Source: Actinoplanes lobatus
GTDB taxonomy: Bacteria; Actinomycetota; Actinomycetes; Mycobacteriales; Micromonosporaceae
Reading direction: 5' to 3'
Length of the DNA: 64,000 nt
Assembly: GCF_014205215.1 (NCBI RefSeq)
Contig: NZ_JACHNC010000001.1
Coordinates: 9,916,501-9,980,500, forward strand
Shown here: positions 19,440 to 26,207 of the stretch, piece by piece
Position numbering within the stretch: position 1 is the first letter of the stretch
How the letters are laid out: the number at the start of each line of letters is the position of its first letter
Made by a program: the position numbers and the translations under genes
Notes under the pieces: generated by a model
Told to the model about the DNA's origin: nothing
The model's database searches: none
What the model saw: only the letters and a program-made list of their open reading frames with translations

Positions 19440-19947
19440 CCGACCTACACCCCCGGACCACCCGGCGCTCCCACACCGCCCGACCTGCAATCCCCGGGCC
19501 ACGGGGCGCGAGGCCGCCTACCCACCGCCCGACCTACACCCCCGGACCACCCGGCGCTCCCACACCGCCCGACCTGCAATCCCCGGGCCACGGGGCGCGA
19601 GGCCGCCTACCCACCGCCCGACCTACACCCCCGGACCACCCGGCGCTCCCACACCGCCCGACCTGCAATCCCCGGGCCACGGGGCGCGAGGCCGCCTACC
19701 CACCGCCCGACCTACACCCCCGGACCACCCGGCGCTCCCACACCGCCCGACCTGCAATCCCCGGGCCACGGGGCGCGAGGCCGCCTACCCACCGCCCGAC
19801 CTACACCCCCGGACCACCCGGCGCTCCCACACCGCCCGACCTGCAATCCCCGGGCCACGGGGCGCGAGGCCGCCTACCCACCGCCCGACCTACACCCCCG
19901 GACCACCCGGCGCTCCCACACCGCCCGACCTGCAATCCCCGGGCCGC
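19440..19947. repeat. 89-bp tandem repeat array, five full units plus a partial sixth
   Basis: The marker CCTACACCCCCGG recurs at 19444, 19533, 19622, 19711, 19800 and 19889, an exact 89-bp period. Units look identical by eye. The sequence is strongly C-rich on this strand, and each unit can form a small stem (CCCCG and CGGGG arms). Because 89 is not a multiple of 3, any frame through it changes phase every unit; the long open frames across it are therefore judged non-coding. It lies between the convergent xylanase and lipoprotein genes, where it could act as a bidirectional transcript end. Confidence 0.9.
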
Positions 19948-19957
19948 CTGGGCGACC

Positions 19958-20563
19958 CTAGGCCGCGGACCCGGACGATGCGGCCACCGTCAGCGTGTAT
20001 TCCGCCTCCACCTCGAGACTCCCCGACGTCCCATGGATGGAGACCCGGTGCTCACCGGCGCCGAGCGGATCGATCCGGGCCCAGAGCCCGCACCCCGCAC
20101 CCTCGGTGCTGCCGCCCACACCGGTCACCGGGTTACCCACTCCGGCGACGAAGGTGATCGGCTCCTCGTCGAAACGCTCCAGCGGCACTTCAGCGCCGTC
20201 GAGCTCGACCACGCCCGAGGCCTCTGTCATGAAGGCGAAACAGTCCCACGCTTCGGTGGCGACAAGGTTGACCGCCGGCACGACCACCGGAACCCCGAGC
20301 GGAACCGTGCACCGCCGCTCGACCCGGCCACCGAACGTCCCGGCGAGGAACCACACGTCCCCAGGCTGATTACGGGCGCAGTGCTCACCGGTCTCGTCGG
20401 CAACAGGATTGGTCTCCTCGGACTCGGCGGCCGCCCACTCCCACCAGCGGGCCTGAATCGACCGCTCCGCCGGCGACTCCTCCGCCGCCCTGCCCGCGCC
20501 GGTCGACCCGGTACAGCCGCCAAGAAGAAAAACACAGGCCACCGCAGCAGCACGATTCCACAT
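19958..20563 (-). CDS. Secreted lipoprotein of unknown function
   Basis: About 201 residues from the ATG at 20563 (MWNRAAAVACVFLLGGC); a TTG two codons earlier is less likely. The lipobox LLGGC predicts anchoring to the outer face of the membrane. The mature domain carries the conserved-looking block RWWEWAAAESEETNPVADETG and cysteine pairs (EHCARNQPGDVWFLAGTFGG, RRCTVPLGV, WDCF, GCGLW). I believe this is a widespread actinomycete secreted family without known function, but this is from memory. It ends 10 bp from the 89-bp array, convergent with the xylanase. Confidence 0.75.
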   Translation of the reverse strand: MWNRAAAVACVFLLGGCTGSTGAGRAAEESPAERSIQARWWEWAAAESEETNPVADETGEHCARNQPGDVWFLAGTFGGRVERRCTVPLGVPVVVPAVNLVATEAWDCFAFMTEASGVVELDGAEVPLERFDEEPITFVAGVGNPVTGVGGSTEGAGCGLWARIDPLGAGEHRVSIHGTSGSLEVEAEYTLTVAASSGSAA

Positions 20564-20849
20564 GATCAAGAACGCTAGCGACCCCCATCAACACAGGCCA
20601 CTCCGCCAGAAACTCGTCACACAGACTCCACCATCCACCCGGGCACCCGCGCTCCCACCTCCCCTTGATCGCCGTCGCCGTCGCCGTGTTGCCGTCGCTG
20701 CCGCCGCCATCGTTGCCGCCGCCGTCCTTGCCGCCGCCGTTGCCACCATCAGCCTCCACACTGCCGATGGCCATCACCCTCCACCTCCACCGCCACCCTC
20801 CGTAGAAGCCTTGGCTGCCCTCTTCACGCCGCCACTCCCTACACTGACG
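20564..20849. other. Low-complexity spacer
   Basis: This region holds the upstream side of the lipoprotein gene and a run of GCC/GTC-type triplets (about 20663-20755). Frames on both strands are open but translate to low-complexity Arg/Ala or Gly/Asp runs. One plus-strand frame has a hydrophobic Ala/Val segment that mimics a membrane helix. I see no supportable gene. Confidence 0.5.
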
Positions 20850-22004
20850 TCATCCTCGGATCCGGTTGCGGATTCCGCCCGGCAACGCGCACCCCAGCCC
20901 GGCGTCAACCGCGCCCCTCCGTCGCAAACCATCTCGACTCGTTCGCAAACCATCTCCACTCGGTCCTCGCCGCCGTGGCCCCTTCGGCTGCGCTCCGCAC
21001 CATTCTTCGTAAAGGGATTCGAAGTAGAAGCACGAAGGCCAGTCCTCGAGGAACGACTGACAGTTTGCAGGGCCACCACAAATCGTGGAACCGCCACAAC
21101 CGTCGTAATGGCCACCGCTCCGGAGCCCCTGAAATGGCAGGCCGTTTACGCCTTTAGAAACGGCGGAAATTCTGGGAGAAGCTGACATTCTTAGGACCAC
21201 CTCGACTCCCGCAGCAGCTGACACTTCGAGGACCGCCACCGCTGCCCGGATGGGTGACATTTCCGGACCTACCCCACCGGCCGGGCCGGCCGACATCTCC
21301 GGGAGGGCCTCAGCCACTGGAGCAGCCAACACTTGCAGGATCGGCACAGCTGCCGAGACTGCAGACGCACACGGAACCACTACAGCCGCCGAGGCAGCGG
21401 GCACTCCCGAAGCAACCGATGGCATCGGTACCGGCGCGGCTCGCCGGGACAGCACAACCTCTGGAGTGGATGTTGCCCGAGGACCGGTTGCCACTTCCGA
21501 GGTCTCCTCCGCCAGCGGGACAGCGGACACCTCCGAGCCCTCCACGACCAGCGGGACAACGGATACCTCCGAGCCCTCCACGACCAGCGGGACAACGGAT
21601 ACCTCCGAGCCCTCCACGACCAGCGGGACAACGGATACCTCCGAGCCCTCCACGACCAGCGGACCAGCAGACGCCTCCACGGCGACCGCGACCGACGGGA
21701 CAGCAGACGCCTCCAATCCCTCCGCGGCCAACGGGGCGACGCGCCGCGGGGCGCCGACTCCCGGCCGGGAAGTAGGTGCCGCCGGACAGACCGGAACGAC
21801 GCTGGGGGCAGGCCTTGTCGGTGTGATGCGGTCACTATGGCGGGCACGGCTCAGCTTTTCGGCATGGCGGCGCCGAAGACCCCATGCGCGGTGCCGCTCA
21901 TGTTCACGGCGAAATTCGTCGCGGGTGGCGGAATAGTTCCGCGACGCGGAGTGATCGCGCATACCGGCGATTTCTGCCCTGCTGAACAACGACGACTGCC
22001 TCAT
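20850..22004 (-). CDS. Hypothetical protein with internal 12-residue repeats
   Basis: A 384-residue frame with GGGAGA about 9 nt before its ATG. The N-terminus (about 1-60: SRAEIAGMRDHSASRNYSA, then EFRREHERHRAWGLRRRHAEKL) is charged, helical and looks like a genuine small-protein domain. The middle (about 110-165) is four copies of VPLVVEGSEVSV or close variants. The tail is cysteine-containing (GGSTICGGPANCQSFLEDW). There is no signal peptide. The repeat unit is 36 bp, so the opposite strand is open too (SEPSTTSGTTDT). I favour the minus strand because of the N-terminal domain and ribosome-binding site. The C-terminal two thirds may be read-through into non-coding repeats. Confidence 0.45.
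   Translation of the reverse strand: MRQSSLFSRAEIAGMRDHSASRNYSATRDEFRREHERHRAWGLRRRHAEKLSRARHSDRITPTRPAPSVVPVCPAAPTSRPGVGAPRRVAPLAAEGLEASAVPSVAVAVEASAGPLVVEGSEVSVVPLVVEGSEVSVVPLVVEGSEVSVVPLVVEGSEVSAVPLAEETSEVATGPRATSTPEVVLSRRAAPVPMPSVASGVPAASAAVVVPCASAVSAAVPILQVLAAPVAEALPEMSAGPAGGVGPEMSPIRAAVAVLEVSAAAGVEVVLRMSASPRISAVSKGVNGLPFQGLRSGGHYDGCGGSTICGGPANCQSFLEDWPSCFYFESLYEEWCGAQPKGPRRRGPSGDGLRTSRDGLRRRGAVDAGLGCALPGGIRNRIRG
21529..21672. repeat. 36-bp tandem repeat, four units
   Basis: Units start at 21529, 21565, 21601 and 21637, the last diverging at its end. Each contains CGAGCCCTCCACGACCAGCG. The period is a multiple of 3, so both strands remain open through it. On the minus strand it encodes the VEGSEVSVVPLV-type repeat. 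Confidence 0.9.
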
Positions 22005-22450
22005 ACGAGAATTCTCCCGAACCCCGGATCAGAAGTGTAAGAAGTCGATCATGCCAACCTGGCGCCCCATTGCTTTGTAACGGCATGTCAGCACGTTCTG
22101 GAAGGTCTCGGTTACTTTGCACTACACGGTTGTCAAGATTCGTCGTAGCTCTGCTGAATATGACCGCGCCGACAGCCACGTCCGACCGAATCACCATGAT
22201 GGGCAAGCGAGATTTGTCCGGGGATGATGAGGTTCAGCAGGAAGACGGCCGCGGAACATGCGGGCAGGCGAAATCACGCTGTGAACCACCCCATCACGGA
22301 TCCGGTCCGCAGCGGCTGGATGCACCGGTATCTGGCCATGACTCGAACCTGGTCCGCAGCTCACCTGCCACGATTCGGTTCGGGGAAGGCGCGTCAGGAA
22401 ACCGGCCGCGTCGAATCCGATCCCGCCCCAACAGCCTCACCTCCAGGCTC
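22005..22450. other. Lower-GC intergenic stretch, no supported gene
   Basis: This stretch is noticeably less GC-rich than the rest of the window at about 22030-22220. It probably holds the promoter for the minus-strand repeat protein; TTGACA on the minus strand at 22136-22131 could be a -35, but the matching -10 is poor. The short open frames here show no domain or good ribosome-binding site. Confidence 0.4.
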
Positions 22451-22505
22451 GGCGGCTCGGCGGCTCGACGGCTCGACGGCTCGACGGCTCGACGGCTCGA
22501 CGGCC
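22451..22505. repeat. 8-bp microsatellite, unit CGGCTCGA
   Basis: At least five perfect CGGCTCGA units, preceded by CGGCTCGG variants. A period of 8 keeps all frames open, producing STARRLDG-type translations that are not evidence of coding. Confidence 0.85.
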
Positions 22506-22567
22506 ATCTTCCCCGGGTGGGCGACGGTCCCGTGGATCAGGCGCACGGGGCTTGGCCAATGGATCGG

Positions 22568-22683
22568 ACAACCGCGCGGACAACCGCGCGGACAACCGCG
22601 CGAACAACGGGGACCACGCAACCAGGCCCGAAACAACCGCGCGGACATGACGGTCACGCAACCAGACCCGGACAACCGCGCGG
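22568..22683. repeat. 12-bp repeat ACAACCGCGCGG, clustered and dispersed
   Basis: Two exact copies and one with a single mismatch run in tandem at 22568-22603. Exact copies recur at about 22633-22644 and 22672-22683, linked by a second repeat containing CACGCAACCAG. This is non-coding low-complexity DNA of the kind expected from slippage or an old duplicated element. Confidence 0.75.
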
Positions 22684-22796
22684 ACGACGACGGCCGGGAA
22701 CCAGGTGCAGAAGCCGCCGGAATCGTGATGAGGCCGAACCCGATGCCTCTGCTTGCCGCAGACCCCATGCGGCATCGAGTCGAGATTCGCAGAAGA

Positions 22797-23138
22797 TCAG
22801 AACGCCGACGGCGTCCTCTCGGCCAGGCCGATCAGGGTGTCGCCAGCGGCGTCCCGCGACTGTCGCACGTGCCCATGGGTGAAAGTGCGGCGGAAGGAGC
22901 CGAGCCTCGAAGGCACGGCGCTGTCGCTGATCGGGTTGAGCCTGCCGACCAGCAAGGGCACGAACCGGCCGGGAAGGTCGCCCCGATCGTGTTGCGGAAT
23001 CCATGTGGAAGCGGCCTGCTCGGCAAACCGCATCACCAGCGCGGGACCGGCCGACGACACCGGATGCGGATCATTGACCGTCACGGCCGTCACCGGCGCG
23101 GCAGAGCGTGATCTCACCTGCCAGGAGAGCTTCCTCAT
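22797..23138 (-). CDS. Hypothetical ORF, possibly a gene remnant
   Basis: 113 residues (opening MRKLSWQVRSRS) with good G/C third-position bias, a helical-looking part (ALVMRFAEQAASTW) and the block SRLGSFRRTFTHGHVRQ. Unlike its neighbours the translation is not low-complexity, so it looks like real or formerly real coding sequence. There is no clear ribosome-binding site, and the flanks are repeats. I do not recognise the family. A decayed transposase or regulator fragment is possible. Confidence 0.35.
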   Translation of the reverse strand: MRKLSWQVRSRSAAPVTAVTVNDPHPVSSAGPALVMRFAEQAASTWIPQHDRGDLPGRFVPLLVGRLNPISDSAVPSRLGSFRRTFTHGHVRQSRDAAGDTLIGLAERTPSAF

Positions 23139-23192
23139 CCCTGGGGCTCCGAGGAGATCATCATCGGTGGTTCGGGCTCAGACAGCGGCTGG

Positions 23193-23708
23193 TCACGTCA
23201 TCTCGCCGGCGAGGAGGTCCATCAGGAGGCCGTCGTGCCAGGTGCCGTCCGGGCCTCGCTCGTATCGGCGCATGACGCCGACCGGGCGGAAGCCGACCTT
23301 GGCGTAGCAGCGGATCGCCGCGTGGTTGTCGGCGGCGGGATCGATCACCAGGCGGTGGTGGCCGAGGTCGTCGATGAGATGCCGGGCGACGGTACGGACG
23401 GCGTCGGTGCCCAGCCCGAGGCCGTGCACCTCCGGGCTGAGGTAGATGTCGATGCCGGCGTGCCGGTAGTCGGGGTCCGCCTCCTCGCTCCATTGGATGG
23501 CGCCGACGACGCGGTCCTCGTGCAGGATGACGAGCACTCGCGTATCGGGATCGGCGAGGCCCTCGGCGACGGTGGCGGTCAGGTCTTCGTCGCCGCCCCA
23601 CCGCTGGTACACCTCGGGCTCCGCCCGGATCCGGGCGAGCACCGCGATGTCGTCCCGGATCGCCGGCCGCAGCCGCACCATCGCGCCCGCGAGATCACCC
23701 ATCCGCAT
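23193..23708 (-). CDS. GNAT family N-acetyltransferase
   Basis: 171 residues with a complete GNAT fold of the RimJ/aminoglycoside 6'-acetyltransferase-like branch. The substrate side shows VVGAIQWSEEADPDYRHAGID (trimmed here), and motif A reads LSPEVHGLGLGTDAVRTVARHL (trimmed here), where the HGLGLG loop would bind acetyl-CoA pyrophosphate in place of the usual R/Q-x-x-G-x-G/A. RCYAKVGFRPVGVMRRYERG near the C-terminus is the usual motif B. It acts in the cytoplasm and the acceptor is unknown. Aminoglycoside acetylation is possible from the branch, but only by inference. Confidence 0.85.
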   Translation of the reverse strand: MRMGDLAGAMVRLRPAIRDDIAVLARIRAEPEVYQRWGGDEDLTATVAEGLADPDTRVLVILHEDRVVGAIQWSEEADPDYRHAGIDIYLSPEVHGLGLGTDAVRTVARHLIDDLGHHRLVIDPAADNHAAIRCYAKVGFRPVGVMRRYERGPDGTWHDGLLMDLLAGEMT

Positions 23709-24110
23709 GCCCGGAACCTACCGAAGCCGCGTCCGCCGGATCAACGCGATAACGCGCCGGATGCCGGGCCGGCGCGGCGAAACGCCGGATGCCGGATCAA
23801 CGCGGCAAGGTGCCGGATGCCGCGGTGTCGTCACGGAGGTACCGGCTGGACGGTCGTCCATCTCCACCAACATGCTCGAGTCGATCGTTTCGCCACCGTG
23901 CGGCGCCTTCCGGCCGACGCGGGCGGGGAAGCCATGGAGGAGGTAGACGCGGGCGAGGGCCAGGAAGAAGACCGACACGGACGAAGGCCAGGAAGAAGAG
24001 CGGAGCGACGATCCGGCTCCACGTGGTCGAGGATGGCGATGAACGACCATGACAGCGGCGGCGCCTGTCGGTTCAACGACCGTGGGCCTTGATGACCTCG
24101 ATCGCCGGGC
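23709..24110. other. Intergenic region, no supported gene
   Basis: About 400 bp with short direct repeats of GCCGGATGCCG (about 23757-23823) and of GGCCAGGAAGAAGA (about 23959-23998). Open frames on both strands lack ribosome-binding sites and recognisable domains. It must contain the promoters of the GNAT gene and of the two-TM gene to the right. Confidence 0.5.
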
Positions 24111-24875
24111 ATGGATTCATACATGGCAGGTCGAGGTGCGGTTGCCGAAAGGGCCGCCGAGCCCGGGCCCTCTCCGGAGGCCGGTCGGCGGTCGCGGACG
24201 CCGGCGGTTGTCACCGCGGCTATGGGGGCGTTTGGGCTTCTCGGCGTTTTCGTGGCGGAGCAGGACGAGCCGGCGAAGCTGTGGAACCTGGTGAGCGTGC
24301 TTGTCGCGACCGGGGCCACGGCGCTGACCGTGTGGCTGGCGCCGCGCCGCTGGATCGCCGGCGCGGTGGCATCGGTTCTTCTGGCGATCTCGGGGATGGC
24401 GTTGAACCCGTTCTACGGGGCCCGGAACCGGGGCCGGAACCGGAGCCCGGAACCGGGGCCGGGGCCGGGCCGGGCCGGGCCGGAACCGGAGCCCGGAACC
24501 GGGGCCGGGGCCGGGCCGGGCCGGGCCGGAACCGGAACCGGAACCGGGGCCGGGGCCGGGGCCGGGCCGGAACCGGAACCGGGGCCGGGGCCGGGGCCGG
24601 GCCGGAACCGGAACCGGAACCGGGGCCGGGGCCGGGGCCGGGGCCGGGGCCGGGGCCGGGGCCGGGGCCGGGGCCGGGGCCGGGGCCGGGCCGGGCCGGG
24701 CCGGGCCGGAACCGGAACCGGAACCGGAACCGGAACCGGGGCCGGGGCCGGGGCCGGGGCCGGGGCCGAGGGCGGGGCCGGGGCCGAGGGCGGGGCCGGG
24801 GCCGAGGGCGGGGCCGAAGGCGGGGCCGAAGGCGGGGCCGAAGGCGGGGCCGAAGGCGGGGCCGGAACCGGGTGA
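24111..24875 (+). CDS. Two-TM membrane protein running into a repeat-encoded tail (probably frameshifted)
   Basis: Residues 1-30 are cytoplasmic. There are two hydrophobic segments (about 32-50, AVVTAAMGAFGLLGVFVA; and about 63-98, VSVLVATGATALTVWLA and AGAVASVLLAISGMAL), followed by NPFYGA. From about residue 104 the frame enters the hexanucleotide tract and reads only Gly/Ala/Pro/Arg/Glu/Thr repeats until TGA at 24873. The expected downstream domain (24886-25302) is open in a different frame that continues back through the tract. I therefore infer that the original product was N-terminal helices, a repeat linker and a C-terminal domain. The start may also be the ATG at 24123. The family is not recognised. 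Confidence 0.55.
   Translation: MDSYMAGRGAVAERAAEPGPSPEAGRRSRTPAVVTAAMGAFGLLGVFVAEQDEPAKLWNLVSVLVATGATALTVWLAPRRWIAGAVASVLLAISGMALNPFYGARNRGRNRSPEPGPGPGRAGPEPEPGTGAGAGPGRAGTGTGTGAGAGAGPEPEPGPGPGPGRNRNRNRGRGRGRGRGRGRGRGRGRGRGRAGPGRAGTGTGTGTGTGAGAGAGAGAEGGAGAEGGAGAEGGAEGGAEGGAEGGAEGGAGTG
24421..24871. repeat. GGGGCC / GGAACC / GGGCC repeat tract
   Basis: About 450 bp made almost only of 6-bp units GGGGCC and GGAACC, 5-bp units GGGCC, and, at the right end, 12-bp units GGGGCCGAAGGC and variants. The longest pure run is 11 GGGGCC units at 24622-24687, followed by four GGGCC units at 24688-24707. Six-base changes keep the reading frame and five-base changes shift it. The G-rich strand should form G-quadruplexes. 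It interrupts a membrane-protein gene. Confidence 0.95.
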
Positions 24876-24885
24876 CGAGATCCGG

Positions 24886-25302
24886 ATGCACGAGATCTGG
24901 CCGAGCAGCACGCAGAACGTCGCCCACCCGTTGAACCGTCGTGACTGGGTGGCGACCCAGTTCCGGGTGACCGGGTCGCGGATCCATTCGGTGGAGGTCG
25001 CGGCGGGCGGGGAGGGCGCCCGGTTGCTGCTGGCCGTCGTCGACGAGCGGGGGACCGGGATCGCCTCGGGTGAGGCGGACGTCCGCGACTGGCGCGCCAA
25101 GGTCACCTTTCCGGTTCCGGTCGACGTCGCGAGGCATCTGCGGGTGCACCATCTGTGGCCGGCGGCGGCCAGGGTGTATTTCACCGGGACCGACCTCGAT
25201 CCGGGCGTCGGCACCTATGTGCGCTGTGAGCGACCGCGGTTGACCGACTGCCCCGATCCGGAGCCACGTGACCTGTGCGCCATCGTCATCGGCCGGCGGT
25301 GA
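24886..25302 (+). CDS. C-terminal domain of the repeat-interrupted protein, unknown function
   Basis: 138 residues from an internal ATG; the frame is open further upstream to about 24406 and reads PKAGPKAGP then GPEPGDEIR before MHEIWPSS. There is no ribosome-binding site before the ATG, which argues that this is the distal part of a larger gene, not an independent one. It looks like a compact beta-rich domain (RVTGSRIHSVEVAAGG, LLLAVVDERGTGIASGEA, WRAKVTFPVP) with two cysteines near the end (TDCPDPEPRDLCAIV). The 3' end overlaps the convergent MaoC gene by 17 nt. I do not recognise the family. Confidence 0.6.
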   Translation: MHEIWPSSTQNVAHPLNRRDWVATQFRVTGSRIHSVEVAAGGEGARLLLAVVDERGTGIASGEADVRDWRAKVTFPVPVDVARHLRVHHLWPAAARVYFTGTDLDPGVGTYVRCERPRLTDCPDPEPRDLCAIVIGRR

Positions 25303-26206
25303 CCGTGCCGGACAGGTGCGGATGTCGCGAGTGGACGGTGAGATCCCAGCCGGTGGCGGTCTGCGTCGCGGCGAACCGGACCGTGGCCGGCAGCAGGACC
25401 GGCTTCTTGAAGGTGACATCGACGGTGTACGCGCCGGGGAGGCGGCCCTCCAGGGCGGCCAGGCAGCGGGCCTTGGTCCACATGCCGTGGGCGATCGGGC
25501 GGGGGAAGCCGAAGAGCCGCGCCCCCAGCCGGGAGGTGTGGATCGGGTTGCGGTCGCCGGAGACCGCGGCGTAGTCACCGCCGACCCGGGCGGGCACCCG
25601 CCACACGGCCCCACCGGCCGAGGACGGGCGCGAGCCGGTGAGGGAGTCACCGGAAGAGGACGATGCGGCGTCGGCGGGACGCGAGCCGGTGAGGGACGAT
25701 GCGGCGCCGGCGGGACGAGAGCCGGTACGGGAGTCGGACAGGCGCAGGTACGTGGAGACGCCCCGCCACGCCTCGGCCCCGTCGACCGTGGCGGTGGCGA
25801 CGACGTCGAACTGGCGGCCGCGTGGATGCTCCCGCAGGTCGACGGCCCGGACCGACAGGTTGAGCACCGCGCTCGACGGGATGGCGCGGCGCACGGTGAT
25901 CCGGTTGGCGACGTGTACCAGGCCGATCAGGGGGACCGGGAATCCCTCTCCCGTCATCAGCCGCATGGCCAGCGGGAACGCCAGCACGTGCGGGTACGTC
26001 GCGGGCAGCGTGTCGGTGAGCCGGAACCCGCAGGCCCGGTCGTACGCGGCCAGGTGCCCCAGGTCGACCGTCACGCCCCGGTGCTGGACCTCGACGTCGG
26101 GGAGGGTGTCGCCGGAGCGGCCGAGGCCGGGCAGCAGGCCGAGGGCGGCCCGGGCGTACGCGGCCGTGGTGCCCGGCCCTTCGCTGAGCTCGACGACCGC
26201 CACCAT
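25286..26206 (-). CDS. MaoC-like double-hotdog (R)-specific enoyl-CoA/ACP hydratase, HtdX-like
   Basis: 306 residues. The opening VAVVELSEGPGTTAAYARAAL (shortened) and the second hotdog with DRNPIHTSRLGARLFGFPRPIAHGM (shortened) match mycobacterial HtdX (Rv0241c). Asp and His in that block are the hydratase catalytic pair. The two hotdog halves are joined by an unusual linker (about 157-200) containing three LTGSRPA/TGSRP-type repeats rich in Ser and Ala, which makes the protein longer than the roughly 280-residue homologues. It follows fabG4 with a 1-nt gap. Expected role: dehydration of 3-hydroxyacyl thioesters in fatty acid synthesis or degradation. Confidence 0.85.
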   Translation of the reverse strand: MVAVVELSEGPGTTAAYARAALGLLPGLGRSGDTLPDVEVQHRGVTVDLGHLAAYDRACGFRLTDTLPATYPHVLAFPLAMRLMTGEGFPVPLIGLVHVANRITVRRAIPSSAVLNLSVRAVDLREHPRGRQFDVVATATVDGAEAWRGVSTYLRLSDSRTGSRPAGAASSLTGSRPADAASSSSGDSLTGSRPSSAGGAVWRVPARVGGDYAAVSGDRNPIHTSRLGARLFGFPRPIAHGMWTKARCLAALEGRLPGAYTVDVTFKKPVLLPATVRFAATQTATGWDLTVHSRHPHLSGTVTAGR

Positions 26207-26207
26207 G

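Noticed and set aside
19440..19947. CRISPR array
   Set aside because: Units are contiguous and identical, with no variable spacers and no cas genes nearby.
19415..20578. Repeat-containing plus-strand ORF over the lipoprotein gene
   Set aside because: The 89-bp period shifts frame at each unit, so the peptide repeats only every three units, and the right half is antisense to a lipoprotein with a clear signal sequence.
20562..21185. Plus-strand ORF with an apparent membrane helix
   Set aside because: Its start lies inside the beginning of the divergent lipoprotein gene, and the helix comes from GCC/GTC triplet repeats.
21250..21936. Thr/Ser-rich plus-strand ORF over the 36-bp repeats
   Set aside because: It has no domain or ribosome-binding site; the minus strand has a plausible N-terminal domain and GGGAGA before its ATG. 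Kept only as an alternative.
24117..25650. Long minus-strand frames through the GGGGCC tract
   Set aside because: Every frame of the tract is open on both strands; these translate to Pro/Gly/Arg repeats without flanking domains.
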